From: Sympetrum striolatum | Lineage: Eukaryota; Arthropoda; Insecta; Odonata; Libellulidae | Direction: 5' to 3' | Assembly (NCBI GenBank): GCA_947579665.1 | Contig: OX388341.1 | Coordinates: forward strand, 4,526,001-4,590,000 | Length of the DNA stretch: 64,000 bases | In this document: piece after piece, positions 1 through 10,773 of the stretch | How the letters are laid out: each line of letters starts with the position of its first letter | Numbering within the stretch: position 1 is the stretch's first letter | The notes under the pieces: generated by a model | What the model saw: only the letters and a program-made list of their open reading frames with translations | What the model was told of the DNA's origin: nothing | The model's database searches: none | Made by a program: the position numbers and the translations under genes

Positions 1-92
1 TGCTTTTTTTCATCAAAATGCAAGAAAATGACGAAAATTAAGGAAGAAAAGGGGTATAAAATTGAAATTTCGCTAAAATTCTCCGTTTTCGA
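1..92 (+). repeat. Reference monomer of the satellite (92 bp)
   Basis: This is the first complete unit, counted from TGC of the T-tract box to the base before the next TGC at 93. In my consensus, runs of three or more A or T begin near positions 4, 15, 25, 34, 44, 57, 65, 75 and 86, and the next unit restarts at 96. Mean spacing is therefore about 10.2 bp, one helical turn. The 12-bp palindrome TTTTGATCAAAA lies at the head, and a 16-nt uninterrupted purine run (AAGG, seven A, GGGGA) lies in the middle. No coding sense is apparent. Confidence 0.9.
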
Positions 93-625
93 TGCTTTTT
101 TTGATCAAAATGCAAGGAAATGACGAAAATTAAAGGAAAAAGGGGAATAAAATTGATAAATCGCTAAAATTCTCCGTTTTCGGTGCTTTTTTTGATCAAA
201 ATGCAAGAAAATGACGAAAATTAAGGAAAAAAAGGGGATAAAAATGGAAATTTCGCTAAAATCTTCAGTTTTCGATGCTTTTTTTGATCATAAATCAAGA
301 AAAGGACGAAAATTAAGGAAAAAAAGGGGATAAGAATTGAAATTTCGCTAAAATTCACAGTATTCGATCCTTTTTTTGATCAAAATGCAAGAAAATTACG
401 AGAATTGAGGAAAACAAGGGGATCAAAATTCTCAGTTATCCATGCTTTTTTTGATCAAAAAGCAAGAAAATGACGGAAATTAAAGAAAAAAATGGATAAA
501 AATTGAAATTTCGCAAAAATTCTCCGTTTTCGTTGCTTTTTCTGATCAAAATGCAAGAAAATGACGAACATTAAGGAAAAAAAGGGGGTGAAAAATGAAA
601 TTTCGCTAAAATTCTCCGTTTTCGA
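1..625 (+). repeat. 2,431-bp direct duplication, copy 1
   Basis: This stretch matches 2432-3057 monomer by monomer at an offset of 2,431-2,432 bp. Shared diagnostic variants are GGGGTATAAAATTG, GCAAGGAAATGACG, the GAGAATTGAGG / AAACAAGGGGATC unit, and GGGGGTGAAAAATGAAA. Only scattered substitutions separate the copies. The left end is set by the window edge, so the duplicated block may be longer. Confidence 0.8.
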
Positions 626-1289
626 TGCTTTTTTTGATCAAAATGCAAGAAAATTGGGAAAATTAATGGAAATAGGGGATAAAAATTGAAATTTCGCTAA
701 AATTCTCCGTTTTCGTTGCTTTTTCTGATCAAAATGCAAGAAAATGACGAAAATTAAGGGAAAAAGGGGATAAAAATTGGAATTTCGCTAAATGTCTCCG
801 TTTTTGATGCTTTTTTTATCAAAAAGCAAGAAAATGACGAAAATTAAGGAAAAAAAGGGGATAAAAATTGAAATTTCGCTAAAATCTTCAGTTTTCGATG
901 CTTTTTTTGATCATAAATCAAGAAAAGGACGAAAATTAAGGAAAAAAAGGGGATAAAAGTTGAAATTTCACTAAAATTCTCTGTTAATGATGCTTTTTTT
1001 ATCAAAATGCAAGAAAATGACGAAAATTACGGAAAAAAGGGGATAAAAATTGAATTTTCGTTAAAATTCTCCGTTTTCGACGCTTTTCTTGATCAAAATG
1101 CAAGAAAATGACGAGAATTAAGGAAAAAAAGGGGATAAAAATTCTCAGTTTTCCATGCTTTTTTTTATCAAAATGCAAGAAAATGACGAAAATTAATGAA
1201 AAAAAGGGGATAAAAAAAGAAATTTCGCTAAAATTCTCCGTTTTCGTTGCTTTTTCTGATCAAAAGCAAGAAAATGACGAAAATTAAGA

Positions 1290-1378
1290 AATTAAGAGGA
1301 AAAAAATTGAAAATTTTCTAAAAATATCTAATTTGTTTCTGTTTTTCATAATATCTCGATAAAATAAGGAGAATTAAG
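1290..1378 (+). repeat. Diverged satellite monomer, type 1
   Basis: The unit aligns end to end with the satellite monomer but has lost its landmarks. CTCCGTTTTCGATGC is replaced by ATATCTAATTTG, and the T-tract/GATC box by TTTCTGTTTTTCATAATATC followed by TCGATAAAATAAGG. Flanks are typical satellite. It belongs to the subtype with AAGAGG upstream and GAGAATTAAG downstream, shared with 60736 and 61009. The high divergence inside an otherwise homogenised array is unusual. Confidence 0.85.
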
Positions 1379-2431
1379 AAAAAAAGGGGATTAAAATTGA
1401 AATTTCGCTAAAATTCTCCGTTTTCGTTGCTTTTTCTTATGAAAATGCAAGAAAATGAAAAAAATTAAGGGAAGAAAAGGGGGTAAAAATCGAAATTTCG
1501 CTAAAATTCTCCGTTTTTGATAATTTTCTTTATCAAAAAGCAAGAAAATGACGAAAATTTAGGAAAAAATGGGATAAAAATTGAAATTACGCTAATATTC
1601 TCAGTTTTTGATGCTTTTTTTGATCAAAATGCAAGAAAATGACGAAAATTAAGGAAAAAAGGGGATAATAATTTAAATGTCGCTAAAATTCTCCGTTTTT
1701 GATGCTTTTTTTATCAAAATGCTAGAAAATGACGAAAATTTAGGAAAAAATGGGGTAAAAATTGAAATTTCGCTAATATTCTCAGTTTTTGATGCTTTTT
1801 TTGATCAAAATGCAAGAAAATGACGAAAATTAAGGAAAAAAGGGGATAATAATTTAAATGTCGCTAAAATTCTCCGTTTTTGATGCTTTTTTTATCAAAA
1901 TGCTAGAAAATGACGAAAATTTAAGAAAAAAAGGGGATTAAAATTGATAAATCGCTAAAATTCTCCGTTTTCGATTCTTTTTTTTTATCAAAATGCATGA
2001 AAATGACGAAAATTAAGGAAAAAAAGGGAATAAAAATTAAAATTTCGCAAAATTCTCCGTTTTCGATGCTTTTTTTGATCAAAATGCTAGAAAATGAAAA
2101 AAATTAAGGAAAAAAAGGGGATTAAAATTGAGAAATCGCAAACTTTCTCCGTCTTCGATGCTTTTTTTATCAAAATGCAAGAAAATGACGAAAATTAAAA
2201 AAAAAAGGGGATAAGAATTGAAATTTCGCTAAAATCTTCAATTTTCGATGCTTTTTTTGATCATAAATCAAGAAAAGGACGAAAGTTAAGGAAAAAAAGG
2301 GGATAAGATTGAAATTTCGCTAAAATTCTCCGTTTTTGATGCTTTTCTTTATCAAAAAGCAAGAAAATGACGAAAATTAAGGAAAAAAATGGGATAAAAA
2401 TTGAAATTCCGCTAAAATTCTCAGTTTTTGA

Positions 2432-3057
2432 TGCTTTTTTTGATCAAAATGCAAGAAATTGACGAAAATTAAGGAAAAAAAGGGGTATAAAATTGAAATT
2501 TCGCTAAAATTCTCCGTTTTCGATGCTTTTTTTGATCAAAATGCAAGGAAATGACGAAAATTAAAGGAAAAAGGGGAATAAAATTGATAAATCGCTAAAA
2601 TTCTCCGTTTTCGGTGCTTTTTTTGATCAAAATGCAAGAAAATGACGAAAATTAAGGAAAAAAAGGGGATAAAAATGGAAATTTCGCTAAAATCTTCAGT
2701 TTTCGATGCTTTTTTTGATCATAAATCAAGAAAAGGACGAAAATTAAGGAAAAAAAAGGGAAAAGAAGTGAAATTTCGCTAAAATTCACAGTATTCAATC
2801 CTTTTTTTGATCAAAATGCAAGAAAATTACGAGAATTGAGGAAAACAAGGGGATCAAAATTCTCAGTTATCCATGCTTTTTTTGATCAAAAAGCAAGAAA
2901 ATGACGGAAATTAAAGAAAAATAGGGGATAAAAATTGAAATTTCGCTAAAATTCTCCGTTTTCGTTGCTTTTTCTGATCAAAATGCAAGAAAATGACGAA
3001 AATTAAGGAAAAAAAGGGGGTGAAAAATGAAATTTCGCTATAATTCTCCGTTTTCGA
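2432..3057 (+). repeat. 2,431-bp direct duplication, copy 2
   Basis: Second copy of the block at 1-625. The match fades near 3058, where CGATCC replaces CGATGC and the following unit differs. The interval between the copies holds the first diverged monomer (1290-1378), which is not repeated after this second copy until 4258. Confidence 0.8.
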
Positions 3058-4257
3058 TCCTTTTTTTTATCAAAATGCAAGATAATGACGAAAATTAATG
3101 GAAAAAAGGGGATAAAAATTGAAATTTCACCAAAATCTTCAGTTTTGCGATGCTTTCTTTGATCATAAATCAAGAAAAGGACGAAAATTAAGGAAAAAAA
3201 AGGGGATAAAAATTGAATTTTCGTTAAAATTCTCCGTTTTCGACGCTTTTCTTGATCAAAATGCAAGAAAATGACGAAATTAAGGAAAAAAAGGGGTTTA
3301 AATTGATAAATCACTAAAATCCTCCGTTTTCCACGCTATTTTTGATCAAAATGCAAGAAAATGACGAAAATTTAGGAAAAAAAGGGGATTAAAATTGATA
3401 AATCGCTAAAATTCTCCGTTTTCGATACTTTTTTTGATCAAAAAGCAAGAAAATGACGAAAATTAAGGAAAAAAAGGGGATTAAAATTGATAAATCGCTA
3501 AAATTCTCCGTTTTCGATACTTTTTTGATCAAAATGCAAGAAAATGACGAAAATTAAGGAAAAAAAGGGGATAAAAATTCTCAGTTTTCCCTGCTTTTTT
3601 TTATCAAAATGCAAGAAAATGACGAAAATTAAAGAAAAAAAAGGGGATAAAAATAGAAATTTCGCTAAAATTCTCCGTTTCTGATGCTTTTCTTTATCAA
3701 AAAGCAAGAAAATGACGATAATTAAGGAAAAAAATGGGATAAAAATTGAAATTTCGCTAAAATTCTCCGTTTTCGACGCTTTTCTTGATCAAAATGCAAG
3801 AAAATGACGAAATTAAGGAAAAAAAGGGGTTTAAATTGATAAATCGCTAAAATTCTCCGTTTTCGACGCTTTTCTTGATCAAAATGCAAGAATATGACGA
3901 AAATTAAGGAAGAATATGGGTTTAAATTGATAAATCGTTAAAGTTCTCCGTTTTCGACGCTATTTTTGATCATTATGCAAGAAAATGACGAAAATTTAGG
4001 AAAAAAAGGGAATTAAAATTGATAAATCGCTAAAATTCTCCGTTTTCGATCCTTTTTTTTATCAAAATGCAAGAAAATGACGAGAATTAAGGAAAAACAG
4101 GGGATAAAAATTCCCAGTTTTCCATGCTTTTTTTATCAAAATTCAAGAAAATGACGAAAATTAAAGAAAAAAAGGGGGTAAAAATAGAAATTTCGCTAAA
4201 ATTCTCCGTTTTCGTTGCTTTTTCTGATCAAAAGCAAGAAAATGACGAAAATTAAGA

Positions 4258-4346
4258 AATTAAGTGGAAAAAAATTGAAAATTTTCTAAAAATATCTAAT
4301 TTGTTTCTGTTTTTCATAATATCTCGATAAAATAAGGAGAACTAAG
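4258..4346 (+). repeat. Diverged satellite monomer, type 2
   Basis: Same diverged unit as at 1290, but the subtype with AAGTGG upstream, GAGAACTAAG inside and a following CGGGATTAAAATTG. This subtype is shared with 21801, 35635 and 40492, so the copy here is the closest left-arm relative of the super-repeat copies. Confidence 0.85.
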
Positions 4347-4420
4347 AAAAAAACGGGATTAAAATTGAAATTTCGCTAAAATTCTCCGTTTTCGTTGCTT
4401 TTTCTGATGAAAATGCAAGA

Positions 4421-4980
4421 AAATGAAAAAAATTAAGGAAAAAAAAGGGGGTTTAAATTGAAATTTCATAAAAATTCTCCGTTTTCGTTGCTTTTTCTGA
4501 TCAAAATGCAAGAAAATGACGAAAATTAAGGAAAAAAAGGGGGTGAAAAATGAAATTTCGCTAAAATTCTCCGTTTTCGATGCTTTTTTTGATCAAAATG
4601 CAAGAAAATGACGAAAATTAATGGAAAAAAAGTGACAAAAATTGAAATTTCGCTACAATTCTCCGTTTTCGATCCTTTTTTTATCAAAATGCAAGATAAT
4701 GACGAAAATTAATGGAGAAAAGGGGATAAAAATTGAAATTTCGCCAAAATCTTCAGTTTTCGATGCTTTTTTTGATCATAAACAAGAAAAGGACGAAAAT
4801 TAAGGAAAAAAAGGGGATAAAAATTGAATTTTCGTTAAAATTCTCCGTTTTCGACGCTTTTCTTGATCAAAATGCAAGAAAATGACGAAATTAAGGAAAA
4901 AAAGGGGTTTAAATTGATAAATCGCTAAAATCCTCCGTTTTCCACGCTATTTTTGAACAAAATGCAAGAAAATGACGAAA
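4421..4980 (+). repeat. 2,233-bp direct duplication, copy 1
   Basis: Begins in the unit reading AAATGAAAAAAATTAAGG just after the diverged monomer. It runs through AGTGACAAAAATTG and TATTTTTGAACAAAATG, and recurs at 6654 with a constant offset of 2,233 bp at all three landmarks. Confidence 0.8.
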
Positions 4981-4999
4981 ATTTAGGAAAAAAGGGGAT

Positions 5000-6600
5000 T
5001 AAAATTGATAAATCGCTAAAATTCTCCATTTTCGATACTTTTTTTGATCAAAAAGCAAGAAAATGACGAAAATTAAGGAAAAAAAGGGGATTAAAATTGA
5101 TAAATCGCTAAAATTCTCCGTTTTCGATACTTTTTTGATCAAAATGCAAGAAAATGACGAAAATTAAGGAAAAAAAGGGGATTAAAATTGAAATTTCGCT
5201 AAAATTCTCAGTTTTCGATCCTTTTTTTGATCAAAATGCAAGAAGATGACAAGAATTAAGGAAAAAAAGGGGATAAAAATTCTCAGTTTTCCATGCTTTT
5301 TTTTATCAAAATGCAAGAAAATGACGAAAATTAAAGAAAAAAAGGGGATAAAAATAGAAATTTTGCTAAAATTCTCCGTTTCTGATGCTTTTCTTTATCA
5401 AAAAGCAAGAAAATGACGATAATTAAGAAAAAAATTGGATAAAAATTGAAATTTCGCTAAAATTCTCCGTTTTCGACGCTTTTCTTGATCAAAATGCAAG
5501 AAAATGACGAAATTAAGGAAAAAAAGGGGTTTAAATTGATAAATCGCTAAAATTCTCCGTTTTCGACGCTTTTCTTGATCAAAATGCAAGAATATGACGA
5601 AAATTAAGGAAAAAAGGGGTTTAAATTGATAAATCGTTAAAGTTCTCCGTTTTCGACGCTATTTTTGATCATTATGCAAGAAAATGACGAAAATTTAGGA
5701 AAAAAAGGGAATTAAAATTGATAAATCGCTAAAATTCTCCGTTTTTGATACTTTTTTGATCAAAATGCAAGAAAATGACGAAAATTAAGGAAAAAAAGGG
5801 GATTAAAATTGAAATTTCGCTAAAATTCTCAGTTTTCGATCCTTTTTTTGATCAAAATGCAAGAAAATGACAAGAATTAAGGAAAAAAAGGGGATAAAAA
5901 TTCTCAGTTTTCCATGCTTTTTTTTATCAAAATGCAAGAAAATGACGAAAATTAAAGAAAAAAAGGGGATAAAAATAGAAATTTCGCTAAAATTCTCCGT
6001 TTCTGATGCTTTTCTTTATCAAAAAGCAAGAAAATGACGATAATTAAGGAAAAAAATGGGATAAAAATTGAATTTTCGTTAAAATTCTCCGTTTTCGACG
6101 CTTTTCTTGATCAAAATGCAAGAAAATGACGAAATTAAGGAAAAAAAGGGGTTTAAATTGATAAATCGCTAAAATCCTCCGTTTTCCACGCTATTTTTGA
6201 ACAAAATGCAAGAAAATGACGAAAATTTAGGAAAAAAGGGGATTAAAATTGATAAATCGCTAAAATTCTCCGTTTTCGATACTTTTTTTGATCAAAATGC
6301 AAGAAAATGACGAAAATTAAGGAAAAAAGGGGATTAAAATTGAAATTTCGCTAAAATTCTCAGTTTTCGATCCTTTTTTTGATCAAAATGCAAGAAAATG
6401 ACAAGAATTAAGGAAAAAAAGGGGATAAAAATTCTCAGTTTTCCATGCTTTTTTTTATCAAAATGCAAGAAAATGACGAAAATTAAAGAAAAAAAGGGGA
6501 TAAAAATAGAAATTTTGCTAAAATTCTCCGTTTCTGATGCTTTTCTTTATCAAAAAGCAAGAAAATGACGATAATTAAGAAAAAAATTGGATAAAAATTG
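5000..6600 (+). repeat. 2,324-bp direct duplication, copy 1
   Basis: The variant order is CGATACTTTTTTGATC, CTCAGTTTTCGATCC, the 75-bp truncated unit, TTTCTGATGCTTTTC, the ATTATGCAAG unit and GATAATTAAGAAAAAAATTGG. It recurs 2,323-2,324 bp downstream. A shorter internal recurrence of the last marker (5418 and 6570, 1,152 bp apart) shows an older duplication within this block. Edges are approximate. Confidence 0.7.
5229..5303 (+). repeat. 75-bp truncated monomer (example of a recurrent class)
   Basis: From GATC at 5229 to the equivalent TATC at 5304 is 75 bp instead of about 92. The unit reads GGGGATAAAAATT directly followed by CTCAGTTTTCCATGC. The 17 bp lost lie between two AAAATT copies, as expected for slippage or recombination across a 6-bp direct repeat. 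The same truncated unit recurs throughout, for example near 1135, 3570, 7590, 9465, 13590, 20645, 23350, 34495, 37275, 45020 and 60585. A sister form reads GGGGATCAAAATTCTCAG then TTATCCATGC (near 415, 12230, 15310). Confidence 0.85.
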
Positions 6601-6653
6601 AAATTTCGCTAAAATTCTCCGTTTTCGACGCTTTTCTTGATCAAAATGCAAGA

Positions 6654-7213
6654 AAATGAAAAAAATTAAGGAAAAAAAAGGGGGTTTAAATTGAAATTTC
6701 ATAAAAATTCTCCGTTTTCGTTGCTTTTTCTGATCAAAATGCAAGAAAATGACGAAAATTAAGGAAAAAAAGGGGGTGAAAAATGAAATTTCGCTAAAAT
6801 TCTCCGTTTTCGATGCTTTTTTTGATCAAAATGCAAGAAAATGACGAAAATTAATGGAAAAAAAGTGACAAAAATTGAAATTTCGCTACAATTCTCCGTT
6901 TTCGATCCTTTTTTTATCAAAATGCAAGATAATGACGAAAATTAATGGAGAAAAGGGGATAAAAATTGAAATTTCGCCAAAATCTTCAGTTTTCGATGCT
7001 TTTTTTGATCATAAACAAGAAAAGGACGAAAATTAAGGAAAAAAAGGGGATAAAAATTGAATTTTCGTTAAAATTCTCCGTTTTCGACGCTTTTCTTGAT
7101 CAAAATGCAAGAAAATGACGAAATTAAGGAAAAAAAGGGGTTTAAATTGATAAATCGCTAAAATCCTCCGTTTTCCACGCTATTTTTGAACAAAATGCAA
7201 GAAAATGACGAAA
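6654..7213 (+). repeat. 2,233-bp direct duplication, copy 2
   Basis: Second copy of 4421-4980. It starts abruptly inside a monomer: the left half of that unit (CGACGCTTTTCTTGATC) belongs to the block ending near 6600, and the right half (AAATGAAAAAAATTAAGG) to the unit at 4421. A second switch occurs at the right end, near 7210. Both joints look like recombination within monomers in register. Confidence 0.8.
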
Positions 7214-7219
7214 ATTAAG

Positions 7220-7910
7220 GAAAAAAGGGGTTTAAATTGATAAATCGTTAAAGTTCTCCGTTTTCGAAGCTATTTTTGATCATTATGCAAGAAAATGACG
7301 AAAATTTAGGAAAAAAAGGGAATTAAAATTGATAAATCGCTAAAATTCTCCGTTTTCGATACTTTTTTGATCAAAAAGCAAGAAAATGACGAAAATTAAG
7401 GAAAAAAAGGGGATTAAAATTGATAAATCGCTAAAATTCTCCGTTTTCGATACTTTTTTGATCAAAATGCAAGAAAATGACGAAAATTAAGGAAAAAAAG
7501 GGGATTAAAATTGAAATTTCGCTAAAATTCTCAGTTTTCGATCCTTTTTTTGATCAAAATGCAAGAAAATGACAAGAATTAAGGAAAAAAAGGGGATAAA
7601 AATTCTCAGTTTTCCATGCTTTTTTTTATCAAAATGCAAGAAAATGACGAAAATTAAAGAAAAAAAGGGGATAAAAATAGAAATTTCGCTAAAATTCTCC
7701 GTTTCTGATGCTTTTCTTTATCAAAAAGCAAGAAAATGACGATAATTAAGGAAAAAAATGGGATAAAAATTGAAATTTCGCTAAAATTCTCCGTTTTCGA
7801 CGCTTTTCTTGATCAAAATGCAAGAAAATGACGAAATTAAGGAAAAAAAGGGGTTTAAATTGATAAATCGCTAAAATTCTCCGTTTTCGACGCTTTTCTT
7901 GATCAAAATG
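7220..7910 (+). repeat. 1,866-bp direct duplication, copy 1
   Basis: Contains the private variant TTTTCGAAGCTATTTTTG (7262), which otherwise appears only at 9128. The following units match at an offset of 1,866-1,867 bp. The private variant argues that this block duplicated recently. Confidence 0.7.
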
Positions 7911-8924
7911 CAAGAATATGACGAAAATTAAGGAAAAAAGGGGTTTAAATTGATAAATCGTTAAAGTTCTCCGTTTTCGACGCTATTTTTGATCATTATG
8001 CAAGAAAATGACGAAAATTTAGGAAAAAAAGGGAATTAAAATTGATAAATCGCTAAAATTCTCCGTTTTTGATACTTTTTTGATCAAAATGCAAGAAAAT
8101 GACGAAAATTAAGGAAAAAAAGGGGATTAAAATTGAAATTTCGCTAAAATTCTCAGTTTTCGATCCTTTTTTTGATCAAAATGCAAGAAAATGACAAGAA
8201 TTAAGGAAAAAAAGGGGATAAAAATTCTCAGTTTTCCATGCTTTTTTTTATCAAAATGCAAGAAAATGACGAAAATTAAAGAAAAAAAGGGGATAAAAAT
8301 AGAAATTTCGCTAAAATTCTCCGTTTCTGATGCTTTTCTTTATCAAAAAGCAAGAAAATGACGATAATTAAGGAAAAAAATGGGATAAAAATTGAATTTT
8401 CGTTAAAATTCTCCGTTTTCGACGCTTTTCTTGATCAAAATGCAAGAAAATGACGAAATTAAGGAAAAAAAGGGGTTTAAATTGATAAATCGCTAAAATC
8501 CTCCGTTTTCCACGCTATTTTTGAACAAAATGCAAGAAAATGACGAAAATTTAGGAAAAAAGGGGATTAAAATTGATAAATCGCTAAAATTCTCCGTTTT
8601 CGATACTTTTTTTGATCAAAATGCAAGAAAATGACGAAAATTAAGGAAAAAAAGGGGATTAAAATTGAAATTTCGCTAAAATTCTCAGTTTTCGATCCTT
8701 TTTTTGATCAAAATGCAAGAAAATGACAAGAATTAAGGAAAAAAAGGGGATAAAAATTCTCAGTTTTCCATGCTTTTTTTTATCAAAATGCAAGAAAATG
8801 ACGAAAATTAAAGAAAAAAAGGGGATAAAAATAGAAATTTTGCTAAATTTCTCCGTTTCTGATGCTTTTCTTTATCAAAAAGCAAGAAAATGACGATAAT
8901 TAAGAAAAAAATTGGATAAAAATT
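7324..8924 (+). repeat. 2,324-bp direct duplication, copy 2
   Basis: Second copy of about 5000-6600. The diagnostic unit GATAATTAAGAAAAAAATTGG is at 8894, against 6570 in the first copy. Edges are approximate because neighbouring blocks are also related. Confidence 0.7.
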
Positions 8925-9085
8925 GAAATTTCGCTAAAATTCTCCGTTTTCGACGCTTTTCTTGATCAAAATGCAAGAAAATGACGAAATTAAGGAAAAA
9001 AAGGGGTTTAAATTGATAAATCGCTAAAATTCTCCGTTTTCGACGCTTTTCTTGATCAAAATGCAAGAATATGACGAAAATTAAG

Positions 9086-9777
9086 GAAAAAAGGGGTTTA
9101 AATTGATAAATCGTTAAAGTTCTCCGTTTTCGAAGCTATTTTTGATCATTATGCAAGAAAATGACGAAAATTTAGGAAAAAAAGGGAATTAAAATTGATA
9201 AATCGCTAAAATTCTCCGTTTTCGATACTTTTTTGATCAAAAAGCAAGAAAATGACGAAAATTAAGGAAAAAAAGGGGATTAAAATTGATAAATCGCTAA
9301 AATTCTCCGTTTTCGATACTTTTTTGATCAAAATGCAAGAAAATGACGAAAATTAAGGAAAAAAAGGGGATTAAAATTGAAATTTCGCTAAAAATTCTCA
9401 GTTTTCGATCCTTTTTTTGATCAAAATGCAAGAAAATGACAAGAATTAAGGAAAAAAAGGGGATAAAAATTCTCAGTTTTCCATGCTTTTTTTTATCAAA
9501 ATGCAAGAAAATGACGAAAATTAAAGAAAAAAAGGGGATAAAAATAGAAATTTCGCTAAAATTCTCCGTTTCTGATGCTTTTCTTTATCAAAAAGCAAGA
9601 AAATGACGATAATTAAGGAAAAAAATGGGATAAAAATTGAAATTTCGCTAAAATTCTCCGTTTTCGACGCTTTTCTTGATCAAAATGCAAGAAAATGACG
9701 AAATTAAGGAAAAAAAGGGGTTTAAATTGATAAATCGCTAAAATTCTCCGTTTTCGACGCTTTTCTTGATCAAAATG
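9086..9777 (+). repeat. 1,866-bp direct duplication, copy 2
   Basis: Copy of 7220-7910 sharing the GAAGC variant. It carries one extra A near 9391, which shifts the offset by one base. It leads directly into the region phased with 23.1 kb and 37.0 kb. Confidence 0.7.
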
Positions 9778-10266
9778 CAAGAATATGACGAAAATTAAGG
9801 AAAAAAAGGGGTTTAAATTGATAAATCGTTAAAGTTCTCCGTTTTCGACGCTATTTTTGATCATTATGCAAGTTAATTCGAAAATTTAGGAAAAAAAGGG
9901 AATTAAAATTGATAAATCGCTAAAATTCTCCGTTTTCGATCCTTTTTTTGATCAAAATGCAAGAAAATGACGAGAATTAAGGAAAAAAAGGGGATAAAAA
10001 TTCCCAGTTTTCCATGCTTTTTTGATCAAAATGCAAGAAAATTACAAAAATTAATGGAAAAAAGGGGATAAAAATTGAAATTTCGCAAAAATTCTCCGTT
10101 TTCGATGCTTTTTCTGATCAAAATGCAAGAAAATGACAAAAATTGAGAAAAAAAAGGGGGTTAAAATTGAAATTTCGCTAAAATTCTCCGTTTTCGATGC
10201 TTTTTTTGATCAAAATGCAAGAAAATGACGAAAATTAAGGAAAAAATCTGATGTGGCCAGCACATG

Positions 10267-10280
10267 ACTTTCTCCATATA
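10267..10280 (+). repeat. 5' subterminal inverted repeat of the insertion
   Basis: ACTTTCTCCATATA lies 20 bp inside the left end of the element. It is an exact 14-bp inverted match to the 3' terminal TATATGGAGAAAGT. Being inset rather than terminal is what separates this from an ordinary TIR transposon and suggests the subTIR of HINE elements. Confidence 0.8.
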
Positions 10281-10456
10281 TAAGATGTAAATATTTATCT
10301 ACGAAAGTAATTTCGAACTCTATATTCCATCTAAACTTGGAAGATGAGTGATTAATTTATATATTATTATCTTTGACGCCAAAAACATTATAAATAATGT
10401 TTTTCGGGACATGATCGATGAATAACGATGAAATTGGCATTTCGCCCACAGAGCCC
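10281..10456. other. Unique left segment of the insertion
   Basis: Single-copy AT-rich sequence between the 5' subterminal repeat and the first 317-bp unit. It contains a perfect hairpin at 10381-10404. An antisense open frame (10554 down to 10357, 65 codons) crosses it and the first tandem unit, but it has no recognisable domain and its repeated counterpart in the second unit is not kept open, so I do not call a gene. Confidence 0.6.
10381..10404. other. Perfect 10-bp stem hairpin inside the insertion
   Basis: AAAAACATTA is followed by the loop TAAA and TAATGTTTTT, an exact inverted repeat with a 4-nt loop. It is AT-rich and without a following T-run in a transcription context, so it is not called a terminator. 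Its role is unknown. Confidence 0.7.
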
Positions 10457-10773
10457 AGAGCGCCCACAAAGTACATAATCAGAAACTTCCGGTTTATCAG
10501 TATTTCATGAATAACTCCTACACAATCAGTGATACAAAAATTTGTTTCAACCAAAAGTTATAGTAAATATTATTTTTTAAAACTTTTGTTTTTCACACTA
10601 TATACCTAAATATCATATTTATGGAGATATTTTGAAAACCGGAAATGAGCTTTGAAGAATACAGCTCGACTTCCGGTAAACCGATTTACTCCAAAAACTA
10701 ATCAACTCTTAAGGAACTAAATAAAGTACTATATATGAAATTTGGTGTTGATATAATATATCGTTTTTAAGTT
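10457..10773 (+). repeat. Internal tandem repeat unit 1 of the insertion (317 bp)
   Basis: Starts AGAGCGCCCACAAAGTACAT and repeats in tandem at 10774. Conserved blocks are ACTTCCGGTTTATC, CAAAAGTTATAGTAAAT, TATTTATGGAGATATTTTG, AAAACCGGAAATGAGCT, CTCGACTTCCGGT and CCGATTTACTCC. The opposed CCGGAAAT / ACTTCCGG motifs give each unit imperfect internal dyad symmetry. The unit has diverged from unit 2 by many substitutions, so this duplication predates the insertion event. Confidence 0.85.

Larger units (their letters stand above)
1..10246 (+). repeat. 92-bp satellite array, left arm (mosaic of 1.9-2.4 kb blocks)
   Basis: Head-to-tail AT-rich monomers fill the stretch without a gap; the first full unit is 1-92. 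Each monomer carries, in order, TGCTTTTTTTGATCAAAATG, GCAAGAAAATGACG, AAAATTAAGG, a 7-A run, GGGGATAAAAATTG, AAATTTCGCTAAAATT and CTCCGTTTTCGA. Units vary mostly between 90 and 93 bp, with a recurrent 75-bp deletion class. All monomers I read have the same orientation. My 92-nt consensus has 26 G+C and four CpG. Sequence after about 3.9 kb resembles the 21.4-24.1 kb part of the large super-repeat but is expanded by overlapping duplications (offsets 2,233, 2,324 and 1,866 bp). No genes, RNA genes or promoters are visible. Repeat structure is certain; chromosomal role is unknown. Confidence 0.97.

Noticed and set aside
3003..3314. 103-codon open frame with hydrophobic FFSLIFVIFLHF segments that look like membrane helices
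   Set aside because: The apparent hydrophobic segments are the translated A/T-tracts and recur every monomer. This is a composition artefact rather than a membrane protein.
1..10246. CRISPR array, because of short regular repeats
   Set aside because: There are no unique spacers between the repeats. Units are contiguous, AT-rich, variable and number several hundred, and no cas genes are present.
10357..10554. Antisense 65-codon frame in the mobile element
   Set aside because: It spans the unique segment and the first core repeat, has no recognisable domain, and is too short for a transposition enzyme. A non-coding element explains it better.
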